A DNA stretch of 64,000 nt from Sorghum bicolor (taxonomy: Eukaryota > Streptophyta > Magnoliopsida > Poales > Poaceae): positions 27,927,180 through 27,991,179 of the forward strand of contig NC_012879.2 in NCBI RefSeq assembly GCF_000003195.3. The letters are read 5' to 3'. Below the pieces are notes generated by a model that did not search any database, was not told where the DNA came from, and saw only the letters and a list, made by a program, of their open reading frames with translations. Positions within the stretch are counted from its first letter, which is position 1, and every line of letters begins with the position of its first letter. The translations under genes were made by a program, and so were the position numbers. Shown here in pieces: positions 8,530 to 19,486 of the stretch.

Positions 8530-11500
8530 AAACATTTTTCTGATCTTTTAGAATCTGGTCCAAACCTTAATCTTGAAGACCCTGTTTTTTTATTTCACTA
8601 TTTTCGAGGTCTTCATAAAAATCACAAACAAATGCTACACACAATGTCTAGAGGTTCTTTCTTTCGCATCCCTGCTGATGAAGCTAGAGTGATCCTAGAT
8701 AGAATCCTAGAAGCTGAGATGGATAATACGCTTCATGATGAAACCTACGAAGCCGAAGTAGACACTCTGCCAAATTCTTCATCTACTTTAGCTATCCCAA
8801 GTTTTGAGCCACAAGAGGAAGAAATTCCACCACCGGACTTCATGATGGATATAGAATCCGATCTTTTTGCCGATTTTGGAAATATTTCAAACTACCATTC
8901 TATTGACAAACCCCAAAACGGCCAGTTTAGCATTTATTTACCAAGTGAATATCAATTGAGAGAGCTTATCTCAGTAATGAGTAGCGAATGGTTGGAGGAA
9001 TCAGAGCTTTCCTCTGATGTGATCCGTTTGGACACACCCTCTATAACTATACGTTGTGCTTATAATTCTGATCGATTTAATGCTCTTTATAATGCTGTTG
9101 TGGGGATCAACATCATGTCTGAATCTTTTGCACTTAAACTATTTAAAAATCTTGTCTTAACCCCCACAACAAAGATCATAAAGGAATCTTCGGGACGATT
9201 AATCCCCAGTCTTGGAATTATTAATGTCCTACCTCTTACGGTAGAAGGCTCCATGGTTCATTTGAACTTCTATATCTTTGATACATGGGACTTCGACCTG
9301 TTAATAGGACAACCTTTTAGAAGACTCCTTTATGAAGGTCATACTGGAAAGCTACACATTTCTTTTGGAAAAACTTTTCAATTCCCAATGATAATTTCAC
9401 ACTCCTTAAATAATAAGGCCGAGTCATATCTTTTGCCTGATCCTATGGAGGAAGTAAAGGCTGCATCTCTAGAGCTTTTAGATGAATCAGACTTAGAAGA
9501 CGAAACTCCTTTCTTCACAGAAGAAGAAGACGAACCTTCTGAGCCTGAACCCTTAGACGAGTTTGCAGAAACACCTAGACCCCCCATAGAACTTAAAACT
9601 TTACCACCCGGTCTTACCTATGCTTTCCTAAACAATAATCCAGAGTTCCCTGTGATCATTAGCGATAAACTCACTCAGGATCAAACTCTGCGATTAATGA
9701 CCATTCTTGAGAAACATCACTCAGTATTCGGCTACTCACTTCAAGATCTTATAGGAATCAGTCCTATGATTTGTACCCATCGTATTCCAACAGATCCTTC
9801 TGTTACACCCTCTCGAGAACCCCAACGTAGACTTAACAACACTATGAGAGAGGTAGTTAAAAAGGAAGTTATAAAGTTGCTGCATGTAGGGATTATATAT
9901 CCTATGCCGCACAGTGAGTGGGTGAGCCCAGTCCAAGTTGTGCCCAAAAAGGGAGGCATGACAGTTATTATGAATGAAAAGAACGAGCTAATTCCGCAAC
10001 GCACCGTCACAGGATGGCGGATGTGCATAGACTATAGAAAACTAAACAAAGCCACAAGAAAACATCACTTTCCTTTACCTTTTATAGATGAGATGCTAGA
10101 GCTGTTAGCAAACCATTCATTCTTCTATTTCTTAGATGGATATTCAGGGTATCATCAAATCCCGATCCATCCTGATGATCAAAGCAAAACCACTTTTGCA
10201 TGCCCTTATGGAACTTATGCTTACCGTAGAATGTCTTTTGGATTATGTAATGCACCAGCTTCTTTTCAAAGATGCATGATGTCTATATTTTCTGATATGA
10301 TTGAAGAGATTATGGAAGTTTTCATGGATGATTTCTCTGTTTATGGAAAAACTTTTGATAGTTGTCTTGAAAACATAGATAAGGTTTTGCAAAGATGTGA
10401 AGAAAAGCACTTAATCCTTAATTGGGAAAAATGTCATTTTATGGTTAGGGAAGGAATAGTGCTAGGACACTTAGTGTCTGAAAGAGGTATTGAGGTAGAC
10501 AAAGCTAAAATTGAAGTAATTGAACAACTACCTCCACCTGTGAACATAAAAGGAATTCGAAGCTTTTTTGGCCATGCTGGTTTTTATCGTAGATTCATAA
10601 AAGATTTTTCATTTATTGCTAGACCACTTACTCTTTTGCTAGCCAAGGATGCTCCTTTCGAATTTGATGATGCATGTCTAACATCTTTCAATTTATTAAA
10701 GAAAGCACTCATCTCTGCACCAATCATTCAACCCCCTGATTGGTCGTTGCCTTTTGAAATTATGTGTGATGCTAGTGATTATGCTGTGGGGGCAGTATTG
10801 GGGCAAAGTAAAGATAAGAAGCATCATGCAATTGCTTATGCTAGTAAAACTTTGACAGGAGCTCAACTTAACTATGCAACCACTGAAAAAGAGCTTCTGG
10901 CTGTTGTCTTTGCCATTGATAAATTTAGATCTTATTTAGTTGGAGCTAAAATAATTGTTTACACTGATCATGCTGCATTAAAATATTTGCTCACTAAAAA
11001 AGATGCTAAACCTCGCCTGATTAGATGGATCTTATTACTCCAAGAATTTGACTTAGAAATAAAAGATAAAAAGGGAGTAGAAAACTCTGTTGCTGATCAC
11101 TTGTCTAGAATGTATTTTAAGAGTCCACAGGAAACCCACATCAATGATTCACTCCGGGACGACATGCTCTACGGGATTAACAGGTCTGACCCCTGGTATG
11201 CAGATATTGTTAATTTTATGGTTTCAGGGTATGTACCACCAGGAGCAAACAAGAAGAAGCTTATTCAAGAAAGTCGTTCACATATATGGGACGAGCCATA
11301 CCTCTTCCGAGTATGCTCTGATGGCTTACTCAGGAGATGTGTTACCACTGAGGAACGATGGAAGATCATCGACAGATGTCATTCATCACCATATGGAGGT
11401 CACTATGGAGCATTCCGTACACATTCAAAGATCTGGCAGTGTGGATTCTATTGGCCTAAAATGTATGAAGACACGAAGCAATATATCAGAAGATGTGGGC

Positions 11501-12480
11501 CATGTCAAAGGCACGGAAACATAAATACAAGGGATGCAATGCCACTCACCAACAACCTTCAGATTGAGCTCTTTGATGTCTGGGGAATAGACTACATGGG
11601 TCCATTTCCTCCATCAAAGAAGTGTGAGTACATCTTGGTGGCGGTTGACTATGTCTCCAAGTGGGTAGAAGCATTACCTTGCAAGCATGCCGACAACGTC
11701 AGTTCAAAGAGGATGTTTGAAGAAATTATATTTCCAAGATTTGGAGTCCCCAGAGTAGTGATAAGTGATGGAGGAGCACACTTCATTGACAAACGCTTCA
11801 AGCAATATCTATCAAGACATGGAATCCATCACAACGTCGCTACCCCTTATCATCCTCAGACAAGTGGCCAAGCAGAGACTTCCAACAAACAAATCAAGAA
11901 TATTCTTCAGAAGACAGTAAATGAAATGGGAACGGCGTGGAAAGACAAGTTACCCGATGCACTCTGGGCATACCGGACAGCATACAAGACCCCAATTGGA
12001 ATGTCTCCATACCAATTGGTGTACGGGAAGACATGCCATCTACCTGTTGAACTAGAATTCAAAGCACACTGGGCCATAAAGAGATGGAATATGGACCTAG
12101 ATGTTGCTGGAGATTATAGAAGAATGCAATTATCAGAATTGGAAGAATGGCGAGAGAAGGCATATCACAATTCAAAGATCTACAAAGAAAGAGTCAAGAG
12201 GTGGCATGACAAGAGAATCAAGAAGAAGGAGTTCACACCCGGAGATAAGGTATTACTTTTTAATTCCAGGGTGAAGCTTTTCGGGCATGGAAAACTCCGG
12301 AGCAAATGGGAAGGACCATTCAAGGTAATCAATTCATCATCCCACGGAGCTATCACACTTCAAAACAGCGAAGGTATGTTATTCAAGGTAAATGGTCAAC
12401 GTCTTAAATTATTTTTAGAGCCCAATGAGGAATTTGAAGAAATAGACGTAGTCCATTTTTACCTTCCCATGGAGAATTAG
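8530..12480 (+). CDS. gag C-terminus and pol of element A (PR-RT-RNase H-integrase)
   Basis: One open frame from the codon after the gag TAG to TAG at 12478-12480, with a possible internal start ATG at 8632. Domains in order: end of gag; a protease-like region near 9040-9350 in which the D-T/S-G triad is replaced by NAVVG; RT (about 9800-10460) with the catalytic box FMDD at about 10321-10332; Ty3-type RNase H (about 10730-11090; acidic residues in MCDASDY, TEKELL and YTDHAAL); integrase zinc finger H-x-H...C-x2-C (about 11380-11515); and catalytic core with D (GIDYMG), D (ISDGGAHF) and E (SGQAETSN). The enzymes copy element RNA into cDNA and insert it. This is the only pol in the window that reads intact through RT and integrase, and it could serve the pol-less elements B and F. 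Confidence 0.9.
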   Translation, partial: KHFSDLLESGPNLNLEDPVFLFHYFRGLHKNHKQMLHTMSRGSFFRIPADEARVILDRILEAEMDNTLHDETYEAEVDTLPNSSSTLAIPSFEPQEEEIPPPDFMMDIESDLFADFGNISNYHSIDKPQNGQFSIYLPSEYQLRELISVMSSEWLEESELSSDVIRLDTPSITIRCAYNSDRFNALYNAVVGINIMSESFALKLFKNLVLTPTTKIIKESSGRLIPSLGIINVLPLTVEGSMVHLNFYIFDTWDFDLLIGQPFRRLLYEGHTGKLHISFGKTFQFPMIISHSLNNKAESYLLPDPMEEVKAASLELLDESDLEDETPFFTEEEDEPSEPEPLDEFAETPRPPIELKTLPPGLTYAFLNNNPEFPVIISDKLTQDQTLRLMTILEKHHSVFGYSLQDLIGISPMICTHRIPTDPSVTPSREPQRRLNNTMREVVKKEVIKLLHVGIIYPMPHSEWVSPVQVVPKKGGMTVIMNEKNELIPQRTVTGWRMCIDYRKLNKATRKHHFPLPFIDEMLELLANHSFFYFLDGYSGYHQIPIHPDDQSKTTFACPYGTYAYRRMSFGLCNAPASFQRCMMSIFSDMIEEIMEVFMDDFSVYGKTFDSCLENIDKVLQRCEEKHLILNWEKCHFMVREGIVLGHLVSERGIEVDKAKIEVIEQLPPPVNIKGIRSFFGHAGFYRRFIKDFSFIARPLTLLLAKDAPFEFDDACLTSFNLLKKALISAPIIQPPDWSLPFEIMCDASDYAVGAVLGQSKDKKHHAIAYASKTLTGAQLNYATTEKELLAVVFAIDKFRSYLVGAKIIVYTDHAALKYLLTKKDAKPRLIRWILLLQEFDLEIKDKKGVENSVADHLSRMYFKSPQETHINDSLRDDMLYGINRSDPWYADIVNFMVSGYVPPGANKKKLIQESRSHIWDEPYLFRVCSDGLLRRCVTTEERWKIIDRCHSSPYGGHYGAFRTHSKIWQCGFYWPKMYEDTKQYIRRCGPCQRHGNINTRDAMPLTNNLQIELFDVWGIDYMGPFPPSKKCEYILVAVDYVSKWVEALPCKHADNVSSKRMFEEIIFPRFGVPRVVISDGGAHFIDKRFKQYLSRHGIHHNVATPYHPQTSGQAETSNKQIKNILQKTVNEMGTAWKDKLPDALWAYRTAYKTPIGMSPYQLVYGKTCHLPVELEFKAHWAIKRWNMDLDVAGDYRRMQLSELEEWREKAYHNSKIYKERVKRWHDKRIKKKEFTPGDKVLLFNSRVKLFGHGKLRSKWEGPFKVINSSSHGAITLQNSEGMLFKVNGQRLKLFLEPNEEFEEIDVVHFYLPMEN

Positions 12481-12559
12481 AGCCCGACACTTTTGGTCTG
12501 ATGGTTTTGGGTCATATATATATTTTTCTAAATAATTTCGCATCTAGAAACGCGCTCGG

Positions 12560-12773
12560 AGAAGTGGGCCCACACAGGAGCCAGAGAGAGGGTGGGCGCC
12601 CAGGTCAAGTGGGCGGGCGCCCAGCCCCTGTTCCCCCTCGGTCCCGACTTTCTCTGTTATGGAAAATGCACTTAGGGTGATCCGAATAATCCCTCGGATG
12701 GAAAGTTTCGCACGCACATCGACGGGAGCAACCCGAACAACCCATAGAGGCATCCTTTTGACCCCTATATAAA
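12560..12773 (+). promoter_or_regulatory. Internal promoter of the accessory gene in element A
   Basis: Just downstream of pol are GTGGGCCCAC (12564-12573, a perfect match to a class I TCP-type site), then two modules GGTGGGCGCCCA (12592-12603) and GTGGGCGGGCGCCCA (12609-12623), and TATATAAA at 12766-12773, about 137 bp before the accessory start codon position. The layout copies the element's LTR promoter. A' has the same arrangement on the minus strand (45113-45298). Function is inferred from motif order and conservation. Confidence 0.65.
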
Positions 12774-12821
12774 CAGACCCCTGACCTCAGTTTTCAAACA
12801 CCAAGCCACCAAGCTTTCTCT

Positions 12822-12896
12822 CCTTCAATTAGAGCTTGATTAGCTCTCCTTTAATTAGAGTTTAATTAGCTCTACTTCAATTAAAATTTTATTAGT
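12822..12896 (+). repeat. Three imperfect ~25-bp tandem repeats in the accessory 5' UTR
   Basis: The unit is CTTCAATTAGAGCTTGATTAG and relatives, repeated three times with drift. The first two units each contain an inverted AGAGC/GCTCT-type pair able to form a small stem. The same array is present in A' at about 44990-45065, there with a change that makes the middle unit AGAGCTAATTAAGCTCT. Confidence 0.7.
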
Positions 12897-12910
12897 TTCT
12901 TGCTACTCCA

Positions 12911-13540
12911 AGGGCCGACAAGTACCACGACGATTGGGAAGTCGTCCCCTTCAACCTCAACATGGAGCCAGTGGAAGACCCCGATGCCCGTGCTCTCGTC
13001 CCGGCCAACACAGAGCGTCAGCTAGATGCCATGCCATTACGTCAACGCAGCTCCGCCCAATCTTACCATGCTCAACCAGTTCTCACCGCACCACCACAAC
13101 CCCTACTCCTCAAAGGACCATCATCCAATACGAAGACCACTATCAAGGTGCCAATCGGCACAAGGATCCTTCCACCTAGACCCAATGAGAGGGTCGTTGG
13201 AGTCAAGACCAACCGAAGCGGCGAGATTAGCAGTGTATGCTATACTTCAGAGGAGGAAAGGCCTTACTTTGAAGGGATTAGAGCAGCCAAAGTCCGTTTC
13301 ATCCCTCCAAAGGCAGCCCCGAAGCATTCTCTCAATGCTTTTGAGACACCTCCCAAGCGTCGCAAGACTCTAATGGATATTGATGAGGAAGTTCGTAGGC
13401 TAGATAGAATTATCATAGACCTCCAGTCCTCAATTAATTCCCTCACTAGGCAACTCTCTAACCACAACACCATTATACTAGGCCTTAGGCAGGATCTTGC
13501 CAGTGCCAACAAGAAGATCAAGGAATTAGAGCGCCGCTAA
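12911..13540 (+). pseudogene. Accessory coiled-coil ORF of element A (start codon lost)
   Basis: The frame is open for 209 codons and encodes the same protein as the intact copy in A' (44346-44975), but the initiator ATG is AGG here (12911-12913); the next in-frame ATG is at 12962. Residues about 1-60 are acidic then Pro/Gln-rich; about 75-100 are basic (GTRILPPRPNERVVG); about 130-150 hold a possible nuclear localisation signal (PPKRRKT); about 150-209 form heptads rich in Leu/Ile (EEVRRLDRIIIDL, LGLRQDLASANKKIKELER), a likely coiled coil. I recognise no enzyme or envelope domain. In Athila elements this position holds a third, env-position ORF, but this protein is short and lacks a signal peptide or membrane segment. 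Confidence 0.72.
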
Positions 13541-13667
13541 GTTATCTAGATTAGACGTTGAGGCAATGCATCTTAGTCATCTATCTTTAAATTCGGTTTA
13601 AGTTTGCTATTATTATTAGTTTGCTATCAGTTTGTTATCAGTCTTTTGTACTAAATGCCTCAAGATC

Positions 13668-13673
13668 AATAAA
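13668..13673 (+). terminator. Polyadenylation signal of the accessory gene
   Basis: AATAAA lies 128 nt after the accessory stop codon, with T-rich sequence upstream (TTTGTTATCAGTCTTTTGTA) and an (ATT)n run just after (13680-13700). Together with the TATA box this makes the accessory gene a self-contained transcription unit inside the element. The signal is conserved in A'. Confidence 0.55.
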
Positions 13674-13745
13674 GAGTACTATTATTATTATTATTATTAT
13701 GTCTTGTGTGTCTCTACTTTATTTTTGTGCAAGAAAGCAGAAAAC

Positions 13746-13760
13746 AAGTATAGGGGAGAT
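13746..13760 (+). other. Internal polypurine-tract-like sequence, element A
   Basis: AAGTATAGGGGAGAT sits downstream of the accessory gene. The copy in A' is AAGTATGGGGGAG (44131-44143, - strand), matching the terminal tract AAGTATGGGGG that primes plus-strand DNA before the 3' LTR. A carries one G-to-A change in the G run. Confidence 0.5.
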
Positions 13761-13907
13761 CCCTCAACATGCCAAACACACTCCGACTACACCACTCCAC
13801 GATTCAGATACACACTCTGCACACTTTACTTCATACATACATTTATTTTGGATTATGCAGATTACTGTTTCCGACATGATAAAATAAAAAGATTAAAATA
13901 TTTCTAA

Positions 13908-14847
13908 TCATGATTAATCTCAATCTGTGATATTCCTGAAAACTTACAATTATTATAAAATCATTTTAAAACCCTGTGTTACTTAAGTCAATATGGAATA
14001 TGTGATGGTAGAGTATGAGTTTCTTATTCTTGATATCATTGTTGCTTGGAGAATTTATTTCAAAATATTCAAAATTCTAGCTACCATCCTCAGTGTTTTA
14101 TATGCCTGATAAAAATAAAAATATTAATTATGATTATAAAAGCTATCTGCTCTGTATTGAGTTTGTTCAAAATGAGTTAGACCCTTGTTGAGAGATTTAT
14201 CATGCTCCCAAGATCAAGACACTATTTCAGTAAGATTCACTCTTCCGAAGTATTATTGCATTAGAGGCATGGGCTATGCAAAAATAAAAATATTTCGAGG
14301 AAATAAAAAGGAGCAAGTGCTCGACAACCTCGCAGAAAAAAATGGACAAGTGTCCGGCAGTAGAATTAGGGGTACCTCGGTATCCACTTCAAAAAAAATG
14401 ATAGCCCATGGTCCCTCTAATAAGCAATATGCCAGCAAGAGTTGACAAAGTTTTTAATTTTCAAAGTCTTTGATCTAAGAGTATGACATTCCCCTCCTCG
14501 GATCCCGTTTTGATCAGGCAATAAATGCAAAGTAAGTATGCTTGAGAATTTTTGCAAAATAAAACAGCCTCAGTGAGATATATATAAAAGATAATGAGTG
14601 ATCTGAGAGAACCTATGAGGATAAAAAGGTATGCTAACTTTCTTTCAAAAATATACAAAAACTCCAAGTGACAGGATCGAGAAGAAAGGATCTTTACTCT
14701 TAATCATAAACTTCCCTGACTATGGTACACAGTGGAATTTTAACACCCTGCAATTATATAAAGAGAATGTTTTAAATGTTTACCCCAGATATTGTTCTTA
14801 ACCATCCTTTTCTCGAGGATGAGTAAAAGCCTAAGTATGGGGGTATT
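13908..14847 (+). ncRNA. Structured 3' internal region of element A with hairpins and PPT
   Basis: No credible ORF. Hairpin 1 (14296-14332): outer stem CGAGG/CCTCG, inner stem GAGC/GCTC around the loop AAGT. Hairpin 2 (14344-14355): GGAC/GTCC around the same AAGT loop. Hairpin 3 (14370-14385): GGGTA/TATCC. Just before the LTR, CTTTTCTC (14807-14814) can pair with GAGTAAAAG (14821-14829) around the loop GAGGAT, followed by the terminal polypurine tract AAGTATGGGGGTATT (about 14833-14847). Equivalent hairpins exist in A', B and F. A role in RNA packaging, dimerisation, export or plus-strand priming is possible but unproven. Confidence 0.6.
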
Positions 14848-16044
14848 TGTTGACGGTTCTTAAGTATCAATTTTAATTATCAAATAAACAAGAGAATGGA
14901 CCAATATGCAACCATCACCTAGAATTAGGGTTTGATCTGACAGAATTCCATAAGTTTTGTTGTTTATCTATTTCTGCAGGGGGTTATCAGGAAATAAGGA
15001 AGAAAGGCCCACATGTCGGGATTACATAGAGATATCAACGCACTGCGCAATTTTACTTCATCTAGAAGACTCCAGAAGCCACGAGACCGAAGCGGAGGCC
15101 TGGGCGCCCACCCCCCTGCTGGAGCCAAATCAGGACTCTTTCGCTCGAGATATTTCACCGACCTATTGGATCAAGAAAAACATAGTACCACCTCGCCTAT
15201 CGACCCAAAAACGCATAGAAGGGGAGGACTATATAAGCAAGGCCCCCCTGGCCCCTGGAGAAGACATGAAGAAATTATCATAGAGACTGAGGGGTGCCCT
15301 CGAATGAAAACCTCTTCTCTAATTAATATTTCTTTTTAGGCTTAGCAATCAATGTAAGGTAGAAATAGATCTTCTAGTTTCTACTAGATTGAGAGAGATA
15401 GAGTGAGGTGTAGAGTGGAGGATGCCCGGCCTGTCGGTGTCTACTCCAAGCTTGTACCTGCGGGATCAAGTTCTCCTAACCCGAAGCTTGCTCCTAGGAT
15501 TCTTCAGTAATTCGACTTCTAAATTCTAGTAAGTTCTTGTTTTATTGTTCTTATGGTTTACGAGTTTACTTTAATCTCTTCGCGTAGAGTTTAGAGTAAT
15601 CATTGCTGGCGTAAACGTGGTGTTTAGGCTGGGGTACTCATAAATATTCCCTGACTAGCTGGACCGTGGTAGTAGTGAGGAACGTGACAATTCCGAGCTA
15701 CCTTTGTAGATCACATCTCGTTAGCAGGAAGGATAGGATTTATAGGTGCGGGTCGAACATCCTTTGTGGTGTCTAGATTCCGTTAGCCTCCTCATTAGAA
15801 CAGTAGATCATCCTTACCAAGGTTAGAAGGAGACTACGGTTGCAGTCTTCTCTATTTATCACTCACATCGAAAGACATTCTTTGTGCCTAAAGGTTAGTA
15901 GTAATAGACCGGTTAGTCAGATGCACTCTTTCTCCCAGTGGTAACAAAATAAATACGATACTCTGGATAATTTCCCGGGTGAAGTGCTCACCGATATCCG
16001 TGCACTTGCGGATCAATTCCTTATTGCGTTCCCAAATATCAACA
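14848..16044 (+). repeat. 3' LTR of element A
   Basis: 1197 bp, TGTTGACGG to ATATCAACA, followed by the target duplication ATGAA (16045-16049). Relative to the 5' LTR it lacks about 39 bp covering the first GC module and part of the second, leaving a single GGGCGCCC module at about 15102-15109. The TATA box is near 15227-15236. Confidence 0.92.
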
Positions 16045-16937
16045 ATGAATATCCTATTTAAGAAATCTACAAACTCACTAGAGCAAGAGGTTAGTAAATA
16101 ACAAAGCGAAGCTTTTTGCTCTAGCACTAAAGTGGCGTTTGCAAGCCACCTAACCAATAATTCTAGTTGCTATAATCAATAGGCACACAAGAGCTATGTC
16201 TCTACTTACACTAAAGATCTACCTAAAATTTCTATACAAGTAAGTAAGCTACTCTAGTTTGCAGGAATATAAATGAGAGGATTTGATCTTTATACCGCTG
16301 CGTAGAGGGGATGAACCAATCACAATAATATAAAGTCCAATCATCGGAAGAAATCTAATGAAACAATGTTGACGGTGGATATACCATAGAAATCCACACT
16401 CAAAACACCGTCAACACACCTCGGTTTCAAGGAAGAATAGCATAACATGAGCATACTTTATCAATAACTAGTTCCACTTGTACTATGTTGATATCAGAAG
16501 TGACAAATAGATATATCACAAGCGTACAATAGTCAATGTAGCCTTCACTGAGAGTATTACAGGTATCGTATCTTCCGTAGAGAACTCAAAATGATTCAAC
16601 TAGATTAAGATTGTTAGGTGATGATCAAAGGGGTTTATGTAATACCTGATTTAAGGATAAAACTAGATGTGCACCATATGTAAGTTTTAGAAGCCATGTC
16701 TCACATATAGCTACAAATGAGGGGTAATATCAAAAGACAATGCATAAATTATATAGTGTACTTAGTATAAAGGAGATAACCTTTGATAACAAACAGCGGA
16801 TAAACAACTCCAAACTTCAGGTATTAACTTCTCTCTACAGGATCCAACTGACTGGTTGATCACAAGCCTAAACTCCTCCTGAGGTGGGGGAAATAGCAAG
16901 AGTGAGTCTATGTCGAACTCACATGAGCATATTAACG
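16045..16937. repeat. Dispersed grass repeat between elements A and D, unclassified
   Basis: Continuation of 6656-6717 after the insertion of A. It has no coding capacity. Read on the minus strand, 16450-16600 resembles the R/U5 end of an Athila-type LTR (a 'tacgatacctgtaatactc ... gtacgcttg ... gatatcaaca' series), so part of it is probably a decayed minus-strand LTR. A perfect 11-bp inverted repeat, TGTTGACGGTG (16367-16377) and CACCGTCAACA (16406-16416), lies in the middle. It ends where the LTR of element D begins. Confidence 0.4.
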
Positions 16938-17975
16938 TGTCAAGGGTATCAGTAAGGGGTACCCTAACTGAGGCACATGACGAGAGCACCCGTACGCAAA
17001 TCAAGGGCCCCTGACTTGATGCCCCCCGGTCGCACGCACAGTTATCGACGCCCGTAGCCTCGAACGCGGAAAGAGAGTCGTGCGAATCGACTGGGGCTCG
17101 AGCGCCGGCTACCGTCGAATACGGAAACAGGCTCGTACGAATCGAAAGGCCTCGAGCGTAAGGACGCCGCCCGCCGCCTGACACGGGCACGGGAACCAGG
17201 GCATTTAATGCGCCTGCTGCGTTCTCACCTAACCCGTCAGTCACGGGAAGCGTGATAGGAAACCAGCACCCGTCCAATCGTTCCTTTTGCAGCCTTGCTT
17301 ACCAAACAAGTCAGAACGTGGCAGGGAGCAGCGAGGTGGTCGAAACGTCCCGTCAAGACCCCCCTCGAGACGCCCAAAGTCAGCGCTCTGCTCAGCGAGG
17401 CTTTAAGCGGCATTTGACCCTCGAGCAGGCATGTTCCTTTCCCGAGAAGGGTCGAGCAACGGAGGACGGCACCTCAACCACTCTAACGCGGCCGCAATCG
17501 CGACGTACAAGCGTGCAACGGATAAACCGGTCCAGGACGGTGCACAGGAGCAGGATTCAGAGGCACGCGTAATCATCATGAAGGTACCAAGACAAGACGG
17601 CTCGAGGCCACGCCGGTACGGAGGCCTCAAGTAGGTCAGCGCGCCATACCCCTATCGACCTCTATTCTATCGCCTATACATGTACCCTAGACCTCTCCTT
17701 GGAACTATAAAAGGAGAGGCCAGGAGCGGATACGCAGGAGAACGCGAGACACACGTAGTAGAGCAACCATACTCCATCTCCATTCATACCACGCCTGTAT
17801 TCACCCCTGTACAAGAACTTAGGTGCAAGATAATAGAAACTTCTCCCCCCCGCTGGACGTAGGGTCTTCTATTGCCCGAACCAGGATAAATCTTTGTGTC
17901 TTTTCTTGCATCACCATCTGGAAAGGGGAGCACGCACTAGTTTTACTCGTTGGTGTGACCACCTGGGGGGAAAAC
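16938..17975 (+). repeat. 5' LTR of element D (main part)
   Basis: It starts TGTCAAGGGTATCAG and is matched along its length by the LTR at 56921-57974. TATA box CTATAAAAGG is at 17705-17714. Element B is inserted only about 12 bp before the LTR end, so the last bases (ACCAACA, 27286-27292) are on the far side of B. Multiple short ORFs on both strands are by-products of the GC-rich sequence. Confidence 0.88.
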
Positions 17976-19486
17976 TGTTGACACTAGCTAACACCACTTA
18001 GATACTAGGTTGTCATCCCTAGCATGGCGCCAGAGTGTACAAAGGTATTTATAAATGTAAAGGCTCTCTAGAAAATAATCTATTCTATCCGCAAGCGCAC
18101 AGATAAAACACCTCATTGTACCATTTCACCAGGATAAGTATTCCAGGTATCGTTATTTATAATTTTGCTCAAGAGAACTAAGGAAGATGGAATTAAATCA
18201 ATGGACAAAATCTATCAAGGCATAGACTAGAGATAAACTTGCAAGAACATGATTACTAATGAGAAACTCGTCACACAGTCACTTACTTTAGCAGGGGGTA
18301 AACCATAAAGATAATGATAATAAAGTATAAGTTCATGGGTGGATAACACAGCGATTAGAAAATAGACTACTCCTCATATATGTAGGTGATGTCGGATTAG
18401 CTAGAGAATGGATTCTAAGTTATCTACTAACTACTAAGTCATAATCTACTCTAGTTATCTACAAGATCATATATAGCATAAAAGACTCTTCATTCATGTA
18501 TAAGGAACATTGATAAAGTAAATCAGAGCATCGCATGACTTACTCCACAATACCGGTTCTGCCTGTCCTATCAACGGAGGGTGGACTATATAAGAATCAA
18601 CGAAGCTGTCACTATCGCGAACTACCACACGACGCGGCCAATAGGACACATTTGCATATAAATAACATCTAAGCACCACGCTCACATGTGATCTATCACC
18701 TAACTCCCTCGCGACAAGAGCTAAGCGCTTTGCAAACTTATACATAAACTCATTATCAATTAGAACTATATCAAATATAGAACTAGAGCAAACTAAGAAC
18801 ATAATAATTAAAGACATAATGCAATTAGAACAAAGAATTAGAGAAAGATATGAATAATACCAATCTTTATTACCGAAGATCCGAATCCAGAGCATAGTGC
18901 TCTACTTCTCTAATTGCTATCTAATCAACCTCTAAACTTGAAGGATTAGGGAGTAGCTAATTCTAATTCTCTGTGGGAGAGAGATCTAAACCCTAACTTT
19001 GATGGCTACCTCTGAATAATGATTTCTCCTCTCTCCACCAGGGGCCAGGGGGTCTGGTTTTATAGTCCCCTCAAATGAACGTGAGCCATTGGATCAAACC
19101 GACATAGATTGTATGGTTTAGATTGATCCTTTAGGTCGGTGGAGAGTTGTCCCGAGAGAGAGTCCTGATTGGCTTCCTGGCCAGGGCGGGCACCGAAGGG
19201 GGGTGGGCGGCCGCCCAGCTCCCGAGCCCGAATCGCGTCCCGTTTGTTCCCGTGGCTTCTGGATCCTTCTAGATCAAGGAAAATTGCGCGGCACGTAATT
19301 ATCTCGTTGTAAACATGACATGTGGGCCTTCTCTCCTTATTTTCTGATAAACCCCTACAGAAATAGATAAACACCAAAGCTCGTGGAATTCTGTGAGATA
19401 AAACCTCAATTCTAGATGTTTGTTTCATATTGATCCTTTTTCATGTTTATTTGATTATTAATTTTAGTACTTAAGGACCGTCAACA
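17976..19486 (-). repeat. 3' LTR of element B
   Basis: Left-hand LTR. On the minus strand TATA box CTATAAAA is at 19058-19065, downstream of GC palindromes around 19187-19220 (GGGCGGCCGCCC intact; the neighbouring module is changed to GGGCGGGCACC). The U3 block with GGCCCACATGTC is near 19315-19330, as in A and F. Confidence 0.93.

Larger units (their letters stand above)
6718..16044 (+). mobile_element. Element A: Athila-lineage LTR retrotransposon, nearly intact
   Basis: A 9.3-kb element with LTRs 6718-7953 and 14848-16044, termini TGTTGA/TCAACA (the left copy starts CG instead of TG), flanking duplication ATGAA, tRNA-Asp-type primer site and a terminal polypurine tract. The order is gag, protease, RT, RNase H, integrase, accessory gene with its own promoter, structured non-coding 3' region. 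RT and integrase read as Athila lineage (FMDD box, no chromodomain). The only clear coding lesions are a TAG in gag and loss of the accessory gene's ATG. The LTRs are very similar apart from a deletion of about 39 bp in the 3' copy, so the insertion is fairly young. A second copy (A') lies inverted at 41830-51169. Confidence 0.93.

Noticed and set aside
11090..11524. 144-aa ORF in another frame of pol, with a shorter counterpart at 46542-46796
   Set aside because: It lies inside the conserved RNase H to integrase coding region; conservation follows from the pol frame.
13632..13907. Tyr-rich ORF after the accessory gene of A (and its counterpart at 43982-44254)
   Set aside because: The Tyr run is the (ATT)n microsatellite read in frame. 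It covers the accessory 3' UTR and polyadenylation signal.
16762..17277. 171-aa minus-strand ORF crossing the D LTR start
   Set aside because: It spans the junction between the flanking repeat and the D LTR, so it did not exist before insertion and has no homologous counterpart at the other LTR.
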